DNA of 12,084 nucleotides from Alphaproteobacteria bacterium (GCA_016764135.1 JAESSL010000300.1:1-12084); one strand, 5' to 3'; shown: positions 1 through 7,922, counted from the stretch's first letter. Translations and numbers: made by a program. Notes: a model not told the origin generated them from the letters alone.

Positions 1-744
1 GAGCCGGGGGACGCGCCCGCCACGACGATTGAATTTGAAGGACGGTTGGTTTTTGATCGCGTCAGCATGCGGTATTCCTCGCATTCCGACCCTGCATTGC
101 TGGGCGTGAGCTTTACGGCGGAAAAGGGCGAAATCGTCGGAATCGTCGGTCGTAGCGGCGCTGGCAAGTCAACTTTGAGTAAGCTGGCGCTAGGATTCTA
201 CACACCACAAGCGGGCTCGGTTACGCTCGATGGCGTGGATATTCGTCAACTTCGCCCCATCACATTGCGCCAGACCCTGGCCTATGTTCCGCAAAACAAT
301 CACGCCTTCCCGGGATCGCTTTATGAAAATTTGATCCTGTCCAATCCGATCGCCTCCTTCGACGAGGTCAAGGCGGCGTGCCGGATGGCCGGGCTTCTCC
401 AAAAGATCGAAGCGTTGCCCTATGGTTTCGACACCCGGTTTCGCGACGGGCTGGAGACGCATGTGCCCCAGGGGTTCCTGCGCCAGTTGGCGTTGGCGCG
501 GGCGTTTCTGCGCAAGGCGCCGGTCATCATTCTGGACGAGCCCGCAAGCGCCCTGGATGGCGAGGATGAACGGGCGCTACTGCGCGCTCTGGAATTGCTT
601 CGCGGCAATACAACGACAATCATGATAACCCAGCGACCAAGCCATATGCGGATTTGCGACAAACTGCTGTTGCTGGACCACGGACAAGTGGTGGATTTTG
701 GCCCCGCAGAAGACGTGTTGTCGCGCAATAAACTGGTGTCTTGA
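1..744 (+). CDS. Type I secretion ABC exporter, C-terminal ATPase domain (5' partial, degenerate)
   Basis: The reading frame is open from base 1, so the N-terminal membrane domain lies upstream. The TTG at 46 is inside the domain and is not the true start. Visible parts are a Walker A loop GRSGAGKS (148-171), a Q-loop in YVPQNN, a Walker B VIILDEP with the catalytic Glu, and a D-loop SALD. This is the nucleotide-binding domain of an exporter-type ABC protein (HlyB/PrtD/LapB-like) that powers export of a protein substrate across the inner membrane. The HlyD-type adaptor starting 34 bases downstream supports type I secretion. Two conserved elements are altered: the LSGGQ signature reads VPQGF (463-477) and the H-loop His is Gln (631-633, in ITQRPS). 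This suggests one half of a heterodimeric exporter with an asymmetric ATP site. The domain assignment is firm; the substrate is unknown. Confidence 0.9.
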   Translation, partial: EPGDAPATTIEFEGRLVFDRVSMRYSSHSDPALLGVSFTAEKGEIVGIVGRSGAGKSTLSKLALGFYTPQAGSVTLDGVDIRQLRPITLRQTLAYVPQNNHAFPGSLYENLILSNPIASFDEVKAACRMAGLLQKIEALPYGFDTRFRDGLETHVPQGFLRQLALARAFLRKAPVIILDEPASALDGEDERALLRALELLRGNTTTIMITQRPSHMRICDKLLLLDHGQVVDFGPAEDVLSRNKLVS

Positions 745-778
745 GGCATGCGAAAAGACAACAAAACGGAGATAGCGC

Positions 779-2149
779 ATGGTTAAGAATAATCTGGACG
801 GATCGTCGAACGCGAATGACGAGGCGTTTTCACGGAAAGTATCCCGCGTGCAAATGAAGCACCTTTCTCGGGAATCCATCCTGGAGGAAGTCGGGCCCTC
901 CCGCTTTGCCGTCGTCGCCGGGCTTCTGGTCATCGGTCTTCTCGTATCGGCGGTTTACTGGTCCAGCCTGGTTGAAATTTCTTCGGTCGCAAAAACCCAG
1001 GGCAAGGTTATTCCGACCGGGTATGAACAGGTCGTACAACATTTGGAAGGCGGCATTGTCCGCGACATCAGCGTGCGAAATGGCGATTTGGTGAAGGCGG
1101 GGGATCTGCTCCTTCAGTTTGACCAGACCTTGCGTCAGGCGGAATTGTCGCAAATCCGTGCGCGCGACGCGTCCTTGAGAATTCGCGAAATCCGGCTGCG
1201 GGCGTTTATTGACGAAGCGGAACCCGATTTTGGCGATCTGGCGGAAAAATTCACCGATCAGGTCAGTGAGGGTAAATATATTCTGAGCGCGACCCGGGAC
1301 CGAATCGCCGGAAAAGTTTCCGTGCTGGAAAGTCGTATCAAGCAGCGCCGTCAAACGGTAGAGATTTTTAAGCAACAGGCATCGAGTCTGCAGGAACAAT
1401 ACAAGCTCGTGCGTGAATCTGTTGCTATGCGGAAAAAACTTTTCAAATCCGGCCATGGTTCGCGCATAAATCTGATCAGCAGCCAATTGGAACTTTCCCG
1501 CGTACATGGCGCGCTGGCGGAATCACGGGTTTCGGTCGACCAGGCGCGCTCCGCAATTCAAGAAGCGCAAAACGAGCGTGTGGAGTTGATCGTCACCGAA
1601 CGCGGAACGGCGCTGGAGGCGTTGAGCGGCATCATGGCGGAGCGCGCGGAGGTACGCCAAAATCTCGCACGGCTGGAAGACAGGCTTAAGCGCCTGTCCG
1701 TGGTTGCGCCCGCCGATGGCGCGGTGCATGGAATGCAGGTCAATACGCCGGGCGCTGTCGTGGAACCGGCGCAAATCCTGATGACGATTGTACCGTTGGA
1801 TGAACAAGTGGTGGTCGAGACGGATATTCAACCTGAAGATATTGGGCATATCGCTGTCGGACAAATGGCCAGCGTTACAGTGAGCGGTTTTGATTCCCGG
1901 CGCTATGGGGTTGTTGAGGGAACATTGCTGAAGATATCGCCGACGACATTTTCGGATGAAAAAGGTCGAAGTTTTTTCAAAGGCCGCATTGGATTAAAAC
2001 ACAATTACATCGAGACAAAGGACGCCAGACATAAGATCGTGCCGGGCATGATTGTGCAGGCGGATATTTTGACCGGATCGCAGAGCCTGTTGCGTTATTT
2101 GACGACGCCGGTTTACGTTGCGTTGTTTCAGGCGTTCTCGGAACGATAG
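779..2149 (+). CDS. HlyD-family type I secretion membrane fusion protein
   Basis: This 456-residue periplasmic adaptor would link the upstream ABC exporter to a TolC-like outer membrane channel. It has a short charged cytoplasmic N-terminus, one membrane segment at about residues 43-64, then the first half of the lipoyl/barrel-sandwich domain (about 75-115, containing QHLEGGIVRDI). A long Gln/Glu/Arg-rich alpha-helical hairpin, likely coiled coil, covers about 120-300. The second lipoyl half follows (APADGAVHGM, about 311-320), then a beta-barrel region and the typical C-terminus ending in LLRYL-TPVY-ALFQAFSER, so the protein looks complete. The start is ATG 779, with GGAG at 768-771 seven bases upstream. 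It is probably co-transcribed with the ABC gene. No RTX-type substrate gene is visible in the window. Confidence 0.93.
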   Translation: MVKNNLDGSSNANDEAFSRKVSRVQMKHLSRESILEEVGPSRFAVVAGLLVIGLLVSAVYWSSLVEISSVAKTQGKVIPTGYEQVVQHLEGGIVRDISVRNGDLVKAGDLLLQFDQTLRQAELSQIRARDASLRIREIRLRAFIDEAEPDFGDLAEKFTDQVSEGKYILSATRDRIAGKVSVLESRIKQRRQTVEIFKQQASSLQEQYKLVRESVAMRKKLFKSGHGSRINLISSQLELSRVHGALAESRVSVDQARSAIQEAQNERVELIVTERGTALEALSGIMAERAEVRQNLARLEDRLKRLSVVAPADGAVHGMQVNTPGAVVEPAQILMTIVPLDEQVVVETDIQPEDIGHIAVGQMASVTVSGFDSRRYGVVEGTLLKISPTTFSDEKGRSFFKGRIGLKHNYIETKDARHKIVPGMIVQADILTGSQSLLRYLTTPVYVALFQAFSER

Positions 2150-2186
2150 GATCGCCACAAACGTTGACGTAAAACAGGAGTCGGGG

Positions 2187-2978
2187 ATGAGCGATACGGA
2201 CGAGGGCGGTTTGTTTCGCCTCGGCGAATTTGAAGTTGATATCATCGTACATGGATTTCCGGGAAAATCCGTTTGTCACGGCTCGCTGGGTTTCAGCGCC
2301 ATCACGTTGATACGCCGGGGCGACCGGATTGCGCTCCTTGACGTTGGCTCGTTTGGGCAGCGTTTTTTGTTGCAGGAACAATTGGCGGCGCGGGGACTGA
2401 CGCCCGGTGATGTTACCGATGTTCTGCTGACCCATTCGCACTACGACCACTCCGTCAACTGGACCCTGTTCAAACACGCGAACATTGTCATTGGGCGCGA
2501 TGAACTGGCATGGTCGCTGGAGCAGCCTTGGGGCGAGACCGTGGTGCCGGAGCTCTATGTCGAGGCGCTGGATAAGTGGCCAACACTTCGCCGTGTGGAC
2601 GATGGCGATGAGGTCTTTCCGGGCATTACGGCCCATATGGCGCCGGGCCATACGCCGGGCAGTCTTGTCTTTGTACTCGATGGCGGGGAGCGCGACATCG
2701 TTTTCAGCGGCGATGCGTGCAAAAACCGGGCGGAGTTACTCTCTCGCGCCGCTGATATGACGTATGACGACGATGCGACTCGGGCCTCGATTGATGATAT
2801 CTGGGCGCTCTGGTCGCGCCGGCCGGGCAGCATTCTCGCGCCGGGGCATGATTTACCAATGGTGCTTGAAAATGGCGAGCCGCGCTATCTCGGAAAACGG
2901 GAAGCCGCCATCCGCGCCTGGTATGGGGAAGACCTTAATCAGACGACAGTAATCTCATTGCTACCGGGTGCTGTGTAG
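2187..2978 (+). CDS. MBL-fold metallo-hydrolase (lactonase-like)
   Basis: A 263-residue metallo-beta-lactamase-fold hydrolase. The full dinuclear metal set is present: H83-x-H85-x-D87-H88 in THSHYDHS, H155 in APGHTPG, D176 in SGDA and H221 in PGHD. The size and motif spacing fit the group that includes N-acyl-homoserine lactonases and related esterases, but the substrate cannot be read from the sequence. There is no signal peptide, so it is probably cytoplasmic. I chose ATG 2187 because CAGGAG (2175-2180) precedes it and the N-terminus then fits the family. An in-frame start at 2118 would overlap the HlyD gene and add a non-conserved stretch. The gap to the HlyD stop is 37 bases, so it may be read through from the secretion genes. 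A hairpin at 3012-3053 lies downstream. Confidence 0.87.
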   Translation: MSDTDEGGLFRLGEFEVDIIVHGFPGKSVCHGSLGFSAITLIRRGDRIALLDVGSFGQRFLLQEQLAARGLTPGDVTDVLLTHSHYDHSVNWTLFKHANIVIGRDELAWSLEQPWGETVVPELYVEALDKWPTLRRVDDGDEVFPGITAHMAPGHTPGSLVFVLDGGERDIVFSGDACKNRAELLSRAADMTYDDDATRASIDDIWALWSRRPGSILAPGHDLPMVLENGEPRYLGKREAAIRAWYGEDLNQTTVISLLPGAV

Positions 2979-3011
2979 CGGGCTCGGCGTGAGGCCAACG
3001 ATTCAGTTATG

Positions 3012-3053
3012 AAAAAAAACCGCCGGGATTAAAACTGCCCGACGGTTTCTTTG
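3012..3053. terminator. Bidirectional intrinsic terminator between convergent genes
   Basis: An imperfect inverted repeat, AAACCGCCGGG (3017-3027) and CCCGACGGTTT (3038-3048), forms an 11-position stem with one C-A mismatch and a 10-base loop. On the - strand the stem is followed by eight Ts (complement of A 3012-3019), a classical Rho-independent terminator for the OmpA-like gene that stops at 3075. On the + strand it is followed by TTTCTTTG, a weaker U-tract that would serve the MBL gene ending at 2978. Confidence 0.8.
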
Positions 3054-3074
3054 AAACGATAACGTGGCTTGGCG

Positions 3075-3662
3075 CTATTTTCCGATATTCGTGATTTCAA
3101 CGCGTCGGTTGATTGAGCTGCCAGGTTTGCTTTTGTCGTAAAGGCTCGATTCGCCCTTGCCGATCCAGTTTAAGCGAACGTCCTGAATGTCGTACTCTTT
3201 CTCGAGAAACGTCGTCACCGCTTCGGCGCGCTTGTTGGAAAGGCGCAGGTTGTAATTCGCCGACCCTTTGGCGTCCGTATGACCGGTAACTAAAAATCCG
3301 GATTTCTTGTTGTGCTTGATGACCACCGCCAGGACGCCGAGCGTCGATTTTGCGTCTTTGGTCAATTGTGCCGATCCGAATTCAAAATTGATTCGGATCG
3401 CCGCGCCGTAGGTCCGTTTTTTGGCGGCTGCCGGGCTCTTTTTGGTGATCCCTCGGGTCAATCCGCGATATCCCACCCGTTTCGGCGGCGCTTTTATGCA
3501 CTCCGCAGGGATGTCGGTTGATAACGCCCGGTGCAAATCACACACCGATGGTTCCTTTGACATAAGGTTGACGGCCTGCGCTGAAACTGGCGCTGCGGCG
3601 AACGCCATCAATCCGATTGGCGCGCCTGCGATGATGGCGAATTTTTTCAAAATGTTATTCAT
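3075..3662 (-). CDS. Secreted OmpA-family peptidoglycan-binding protein
   Basis: A 195-residue protein with a Sec signal peptide (MNNILKK, hydrophobic core, likely cleavage after Ala28 in PVSA-QA). A short linker contains two cysteines (C41, C55) that could form a disulfide. The OmpA C-terminal domain spans about residues 88-193. The diaminopimelate-binding pair D120 (GHTD) and R135 (LSNKRA) is present with the 15-residue spacing known from OmpA/Pal proteins, followed by NRRVEI. There is no lipobox Cys at the cleavage site and no N-terminal beta-barrel, so it is probably a soluble periplasmic cell-wall-binding protein, neither full OmpA nor Pal. ATG at 3660-3662 is preferred because AAGGGA (complement of 3671-3676) lies eight bases upstream and the signal peptide starts there. 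An in-frame start at 3752 would add 30 unlike residues. It stands alone between a terminator and a divergent gap. Confidence 0.9.
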   Translation of the reverse strand: MNNILKKFAIIAGAPIGLMAFAAAPVSAQAVNLMSKEPSVCDLHRALSTDIPAECIKAPPKRVGYRGLTRGITKKSPAAAKKRTYGAAIRINFEFGSAQLTKDAKSTLGVLAVVIKHNKKSGFLVTGHTDAKGSANYNLRLSNKRAEAVTTFLEKEYDIQDVRLNWIGKGESSLYDKSKPGSSINRRVEITNIGK

Positions 3663-3815
3663 AGTGTCGGTCCCTTGCTTGCCATTGTCCCCAAAACTGA
3701 AATGTTTGAAACCTGAAACCAGCGCATCCGCGACGGCGCTCCGTTTCCGCATTCAAATTCAGGATGTATCGACGGCGTCTGAATCCTGTGCGCCCCATGC
3801 CCAGCAATCTTGACC

Positions 3816-3844
3816 ATTGTGCCAAATTAACGCATCAAAAGCAA
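3816..3844 (-). promoter_or_regulatory. Possible sigma-70 promoter for the OmpA-like gene
   Basis: Read on the - strand, TTGCTT (complement of 3839-3844) and CACAAT (complement of 3816-3821) are separated by exactly 17 bases in an A/T-rich spacer. This would give a leader of about 145 bases before the start at 3662. It is a consensus match only and other spacings nearby are possible. Confidence 0.3.
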
Positions 3845-3968
3845 TATAAGGCGCGTGACGAAACCAATAAATTGCGCCATCTGAGGCGGTCGGGTCGGTC
3901 TGGGTTTTTTCTGAAGTTGGGCTTTCCCGAGCTTTAATCCCGTTATTTCCCCATTATGGATAACCGTG

Positions 3969-3987
3969 AGCAAGCCTTTCGCTTGCT
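3969..3987. repeat. Perfect 7-bp inverted repeat, possible operator or leader hairpin
   Basis: AGCAAGC (3969-3975) and GCTTGCT (3981-3987) flank a five-base spacer CTTTC, 36 bases before ATG 4024. There is no T-tract after it, so it is unlikely to be a terminator. Its position fits a regulator binding site or a 5' leader hairpin for the dehydrogenase gene. The function is not known. Confidence 0.4.
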
Positions 3988-4023
3988 AGAGTCGGGCCAG
4001 CCATTGTTTCAGGAGACAGACGA

Positions 4024-4995
4024 ATGAGAATTGATATTCTGGATGATTATTTTGACACGATTCGCACCTTGTCGTGTTTTTCAATGCTGGATGGCCATGA
4101 CGTGACGGTCTGGAATGATCACGCGCAGGATGACGATACGTTGGCCGAGCGGTTGAAAGACACTGAAGTTCTGGTGTTGATTCGCGAGCGGACTAAAATT
4201 CGAAAATCCTTGCTCGAACGCTTGCCGAATTTGAAACATATCAGCCAACGCAGCGTCTTTCCGCATATCGATATAGACGCCTGCACCGCCAACGGCGTCG
4301 TAGTGTCGTCCAATCAACACTCCGACACGCCGTCATTTGCGACGGCTGAACTGACCTGGGGGCTGGTTCTCGCGGGCATGCGACAAATTCCGCAGCAAAT
4401 GGCGTCGCTGAAGCGCGGAGAATGGCAGTCCGGCGTTGGTAATTCTGTGCGCGGACACACGCTGGGCGTTTATGGATATGGCCGCATCGGGCGCGTTGTT
4501 CTGGAATACGGCAAGCTGTTCGGCATGAAGACCGTGATTTGGGCGAGCGAAGGGTCGCGAGAGCGGGCGCGCGAGGATGGTTGGGACGTGGCCGCCAGTC
4601 GTGAGGAGTTTTTCGAGACCTGCGATGTTCTGTCGCTCCACTTGCGGCTTTATGATTCGACGCGCGGTATTGTGACCGCTGCCGATCTGGCCCGAATGAA
4701 ACCGACGTCGCTGCTGGTGAACACCAGTCGGTCAGGCCTCATCGAAACCGGGGCGCTGGAAAACGGACTTCTCGCGGGTCGGCCCGGTCGGGCGGCGGTG
4801 GATGTCTATGATGACGAGCCCATGCGCGATACGGATCACCCCTTGTTGAACATGGACAACGTCGTTTGTACGCCGCATATCGGCTATGTGACGGTTGAAG
4901 ATTTCAACGCGCAATTCAGCGATATTTTTGAACAGGTACAGGCGTTCGCCGCGGGCGCGCCGATCCATGTCGTCAATCCTGCGGCCCAGGAATAA
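4024..4995 (+). CDS. D-2-hydroxyacid dehydrogenase (NAD-dependent) family protein
   Basis: A 323-residue enzyme of the D-isomer-specific 2-hydroxyacid dehydrogenase family (phosphoglycerate, glycerate and D-lactate dehydrogenase relatives). It would interconvert a 2-hydroxy acid and a 2-oxo acid using NAD(P)(H) in the cytoplasm. The nucleotide-binding loop GYGRIG is at residues 151-156. The catalytic trio is complete: R236 (NTSRSG), E265 (DVYDDEP) and H285 (TPHIGY). The length is normal for the short, ACT-less members, so it is not full-length SerA. ATG 4024 has AGGAG at 4011-4015, eight bases upstream. It is followed by 122 non-coding bases and then the GMC oxidoreductase on the same strand. 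The exact substrate cannot be assigned. Confidence 0.92.
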   Translation: MRIDILDDYFDTIRTLSCFSMLDGHDVTVWNDHAQDDDTLAERLKDTEVLVLIRERTKIRKSLLERLPNLKHISQRSVFPHIDIDACTANGVVVSSNQHSDTPSFATAELTWGLVLAGMRQIPQQMASLKRGEWQSGVGNSVRGHTLGVYGYGRIGRVVLEYGKLFGMKTVIWASEGSRERAREDGWDVAASREEFFETCDVLSLHLRLYDSTRGIVTAADLARMKPTSLLVNTSRSGLIETGALENGLLAGRPGRAAVDVYDDEPMRDTDHPLLNMDNVVCTPHIGYVTVEDFNAQFSDIFEQVQAFAAGAPIHVVNPAAQE

Positions 4996-5054
4996 TTCCG
5001 GTCCTGTCAGCACGAAATCACGCATCAGGCTGGACGGCTCTGATGTGGTGAAGC

Positions 5055-5084
5055 TTGTAAATATTAATTTTCAGGCGCTACACT
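5055..5084 (+). promoter_or_regulatory. Possible sigma-70 promoter for the GMC oxidoreductase gene
   Basis: TTGTAA (5055-5060) and TACACT (5079-5084) each match four of six consensus positions and are 18 bases apart across an A/T-rich spacer. They lie in the 122-base gap before ATG 5118. If real, the genes from 5118 on can be transcribed independently of the dehydrogenase at 4024. The match is by eye. Confidence 0.35.
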
Positions 5085-5117
5085 TTTCAAATTTTGTCGG
5101 GGTGGGAGATTAGTTTT

Positions 5118-6713
5118 ATGGCCGTGGATTATGTAATTATTGGAGCAGGATCAGCGGGTTGCGTGCTGGCGGATCGATTGAGCGAAGATGGCGCGAACGT
5201 CGTTTTGCTGGAAGCTGGTCCCAAAGATCGCAATCCGATGATCCATATTCCGGCCGGCGTCCGCTCGTTGCTATACCATCCGACTATCAACTGGAATTAC
5301 AGCACAGAACCGCAGGAAGGCACTGGCGGACGTCGTATCCACTGGCCACGCGGCAAGGTTCTGGGCGGGTCGAGTTCAATCAACGGCATGCAATATGTCC
5401 GGGGCAATGCGGCCGATTATGACGGTTGGGCGCAACGTGGGTGTCGAGGCTGGACCTTTGAAGATGTTCTGCCCTATTTCAAAAAATCTGAAAGTTACCG
5501 CAATGGCGGTGATCCCGAAGTTCGGGGGAGCGACGGTCCTTTGGTGGTCGAAGACGCGCGCACCATTTTGCCCATCACGCATCGGTTTGTCGAAGCGGCG
5601 CAGCAGGCGGGCTTCAAGCTGAACTCGGATTACAACGGTAAAGAGCAGGAGGGCGTCAGCTATTCCCAAATGACGCGGCAGGGCCGGTTTCGCGCTTCCA
5701 CGGCGCGGACCTATCTGTCGCGCGCGAAAGGGCGTCCGAACCTGAAAATCGAGACCGAAGCCGTGGCGACAAAGCTGCTGCTGGAAGACGGCAAATGCGT
5801 TGGCGTGGCGTATCGTCAGGGCGATCAGGATCGGGAGATCCGCGTTGAGCGTGAGGTCATTTTGTCGGGTGGGTCCATCAATTCTCCGCATTTGCTGCAA
5901 GTGTCCGGTATCGGGCCGGGCGAGCATCTGCGCTCCATCGGCGTTGAAGTGAAGCACGATTTGTCCGGCGTTGGCGGCAATCTGTCGGATCATTACGTCA
6001 CGCGCATTTCGCACCGGGTCAAAAACGCGGTGACGATCAATCAAATGGCGCGCATGCCCCGGGTCATTCCGGAAATTATTCGCTGGTTGGTCAAAGGTGA
6101 CGGCGCGCTGACCTTTGGCGCCACCACGGTCATGGTTTTCACTCGAAGCCGCGAGGGCCTCAGTAGCCCGGATCTCCAGTTTTTGTTCGCCCCGGTCAGC
6201 TTTGATCCGGTTCGCAAGAGTGAACTGGAGCGGGAACCCGGCATGGCGATCGCCATTTGTCCCGGACGTCCCGACAGTCGGGGCACGATCATGGCGGCCA
6301 GTCCTGACCCGTTGCAGGCGCCCACGATTACCCCCAATTATTTGTCGGCGGAAAGCGACCTGGAGGTCATGCTGTCTGGCGTCAAGCAAGCGCGCAGCAT
6401 TTTCGCGGCGCCCACACTGGCGCCTTATACGGCGGGTGAAACGCGACCGAATTCGCCCATAGAGACCATCGATGACATGCGCAAATACGCTCAGGAAACC
6501 GGGACCACGGTGTATCACCCGGTTGGCACCTGCAAGATGGGTGAAGATCCGGAGGCGGTCGTTGATTCAAGGCTTCGCGTTCACGGGATTAAAGGATTAC
6601 GCGTCATTGATGCGTCTGTCATGCCGGTGGTGACGACGGGCAACACCAACGCGCCAACGATTATGATTGCGGAAAAAGGGGCAGATATGATCCGTCGGGA
6701 TTACGCCGGGTAA
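5118..6713 (+). CDS. GMC-family FAD-dependent oxidoreductase (choline/alcohol dehydrogenase-like)
   Basis: A 531-residue flavoprotein of the glucose-methanol-choline family, related to BetA and AlkJ-type alcohol dehydrogenases. It would oxidise an alcohol to an aldehyde with FAD as cofactor. The FAD-binding GAGSAG is at residues 9-14 with the ribose-binding Glu at 32 (LLEAG). GMC signature 1 starts at residue 79 (GKVLGGSSSINGM) and signature 2 at 251 (GGSINSPHLLQVSGIG). The active-site pair is His467 (YHPVGTCKMG) and Asn511 (TGNTNAPTIM); Asn in place of the second His is usual for choline-dehydrogenase-like members. I chose ATG 5118, with GGGAG (5104-5108) nine bases upstream. An in-frame TTG at 5094 would place extra residues before the FAD fold. 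The BetA name is not justified without betaine genes nearby. Confidence 0.93.
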   Translation: MAVDYVIIGAGSAGCVLADRLSEDGANVVLLEAGPKDRNPMIHIPAGVRSLLYHPTINWNYSTEPQEGTGGRRIHWPRGKVLGGSSSINGMQYVRGNAADYDGWAQRGCRGWTFEDVLPYFKKSESYRNGGDPEVRGSDGPLVVEDARTILPITHRFVEAAQQAGFKLNSDYNGKEQEGVSYSQMTRQGRFRASTARTYLSRAKGRPNLKIETEAVATKLLLEDGKCVGVAYRQGDQDREIRVEREVILSGGSINSPHLLQVSGIGPGEHLRSIGVEVKHDLSGVGGNLSDHYVTRISHRVKNAVTINQMARMPRVIPEIIRWLVKGDGALTFGATTVMVFTRSREGLSSPDLQFLFAPVSFDPVRKSELEREPGMAIAICPGRPDSRGTIMAASPDPLQAPTITPNYLSAESDLEVMLSGVKQARSIFAAPTLAPYTAGETRPNSPIETIDDMRKYAQETGTTVYHPVGTCKMGEDPEAVVDSRLRVHGIKGLRVIDASVMPVVTTGNTNAPTIMIAEKGADMIRRDYAG

Positions 6714-6738
6714 GCGGCGACTGGAATGTTGGAAGATT

Positions 6739-7086
6739 ATGGCGACGGAATTGATCTATAAAATCTGCACTGAGGCCGAATGGGCGACGGCGCAACGGGC
6801 GGGTCGGTTTTCCGGCAGCGCGGTCGATATCGCCGATGGCTTTATCCATTTTTCAACCGGCGATCAGGTTGCGGAGACCGCGCGGAAACATTTCGCCGGG
6901 CAATCCGATCTGGTTCTGGTGACGATTGAGACCGGCTTGCTGAAAGCGACGTTGAAATGGGAACCCTCGCGTGGCGGCGCCTTGTTTCCACATCTCTATG
7001 AAGATCTGAACATCGACGCGGCGACGACGGTCCAGCCAATGCCGCTTGGCGCCGATGGCGCGCATATCCTTCCAGAGACACTTTGA
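6739..7086 (+). CDS. DUF952 domain-containing protein
   Basis: A 115-residue cytoplasmic protein that fills the DUF952 family length. It opens with the family-like IYKI....W..A...G, then has DGFIHFST (residues about 34-41) and FPHLYEDL (about 76-83), the family's conserved His-containing motifs. From memory, DUF952 has been grouped with the ADP-ribosyltransferase-like fold, but no activity is established and I do not assign one. It sits 25 bases after the GMC stop and 31 bases before the second MBL gene, so it is probably part of the same transcript. ATG 6739 is preceded by GGAAG at 6731-6735, which is unusually close (three bases), so initiation may be weak. Confidence 0.85.
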   Translation: MATELIYKICTEAEWATAQRAGRFSGSAVDIADGFIHFSTGDQVAETARKHFAGQSDLVLVTIETGLLKATLKWEPSRGGALFPHLYEDLNIDAATTVQPMPLGADGAHILPETL

Positions 7087-7117
7087 ATTTTACGTCACTG
7101 ATACTTGGAGAAAATAG

Positions 7118-7915
7118 ATGAGTACGCCTGAATACGAAATATTTGCGATCAAATACGGCGACCGGATGGGAAGCCGCGGGACCATCTTTATGCATGGCGA
7201 TCCGCACGACGCGCCGCTTGCGATGGATTATTTCGTGTGGGTCATTCGAAATTCAGAGCGCACGATTGTCGTTGATGTCGGGTTCAATCAGGCCGAAGGC
7301 GAGGGCCGGGGCCGGAATTTTATACGCTGCCCGACCGAAGGTATGCGGATGATTGGCGTTGAGGCGTCGGAAGTTGAAGACGTCGTTATTACGCACATGC
7401 ATTACGATCATTCCGGTAACCTCGGTTTGTTTCCCAAGGCCACGTTCCACATTCAGGATGCGGAAATGAACTATGTCACCGGGCGCGGCATGACCCACCC
7501 GGCGTTACGGCATTCGTTTGTCCTGAGCGAGGTCAAGGAGATGGTGAGCGCGGTCTATGGCGACCGGGTCGATTTCCATGATGGCGACGAGGAAATTGCG
7601 CCGGGCGTATCCGTACATCACATTCCGGGACACACGCCGGGGCTTATGGCGGTGCGCGTCAACACCAAGCGGGGCCCGGTTGTGGTCGCGTCGGACACGG
7701 CGCATTATTATGAGAGCATCACCGACGGCACGCCCTTCATGAACCATGAAAACCAGTTTCAAATGCTGGAAGGGTTTCGCCGCTTGCGGAAGCTCGCATC
7801 GTCCGATCAGCACATCGTGCCGGGCCATGATCCGCAGGTAATGGAACGCTATCCCGCCGCGTCTCCAGAGCTGGAAGGCATCGCGGTGCGGTTGGATCTG
7901 GCGCCGTCCGAATAA
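7118..7915 (+). CDS. MBL-fold hydrolase, N-acyl-homoserine lactonase family
   Basis: A 265-residue metallo-beta-lactamase-fold enzyme resembling AttM/BlcC and AiiA-type lactonases, which open the ring of acyl-homoserine lactones or gamma-butyrolactone. All dinuclear metal ligands are visible: H93-M-H95-Y-D97-H98, H172 (IPGHTPG), D193 (ASDTAHYYES) and H237 (VPGHD). The stretch from DTAHYYESI through a MNHENQFQML-like segment is typical of annotated AHL-lactonase-family proteins. No signal peptide is seen. ATG 7118 has GGAG at 7107-7110, seven bases upstream. It follows the DUF952 gene by 31 bases. Whether it quenches quorum signals or hydrolyses a metabolic lactone cannot be told; the catabolic neighbours favour the latter. 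It is distinct from the MBL protein at 2187. Confidence 0.9.
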   Translation: MSTPEYEIFAIKYGDRMGSRGTIFMHGDPHDAPLAMDYFVWVIRNSERTIVVDVGFNQAEGEGRGRNFIRCPTEGMRMIGVEASEVEDVVITHMHYDHSGNLGLFPKATFHIQDAEMNYVTGRGMTHPALRHSFVLSEVKEMVSAVYGDRVDFHDGDEEIAPGVSVHHIPGHTPGLMAVRVNTKRGPVVVASDTAHYYESITDGTPFMNHENQFQMLEGFRRLRKLASSDQHIVPGHDPQVMERYPAASPELEGIAVRLDLAPSE

Positions 7916-7922
7916 TTTCGGG

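Larger units (their letters stand above)
3663..4023. other. Divergent intergenic region, 361 bases, no gene
   Basis: This gap separates the start of the OmpA-like gene (- strand) from the start of the 2-hydroxyacid dehydrogenase gene (+ strand), so it should carry promoters for both. I found no convincing small ORF with a ribosome binding site. It contains a possible - strand promoter (3816-3844), a short perfect inverted repeat (3969-3987), and the AGGAG (4011-4015) that serves ATG 4024. No good sigma-70 match stands out for the + strand gene, although the A/T-rich stretch 3930-3965 is the likeliest place. Confidence 0.6.

Noticed and set aside
830..1507. - strand open frame opposite the HlyD gene
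   Set aside because: It has no ribosome site or recognisable domain and lies entirely within a convincing HlyD-family gene.
2118..2186. Upstream in-frame start for the MBL hydrolase at 2118
   Set aside because: It overlaps the end of the HlyD gene, adds 23 residues unlike the family, and ATG 2187 has its own well-placed ribosome site.
3663..3752. Longer start for the OmpA-like protein at 3752
   Set aside because: It would put 30 polar residues before a clear Sec signal peptide beginning at 3662, which has its own ribosome site.
4988..5004. Similar words around two stop codons (GAATAATTCCGG near 4990 and GAATAATTTCGG near 7910)
   Set aside because: The similarity is short, includes the stop codon itself, and neither copy makes a terminator; chance is the simplest explanation.
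5376..6518. Long - strand open frame of 380 codons inside the GMC gene
   Set aside because: It is antisense to an unmistakable GMC oxidoreductase, and its translation is Arg/His-rich with no recognisable motif, typical of a shadow frame in GC-rich DNA.
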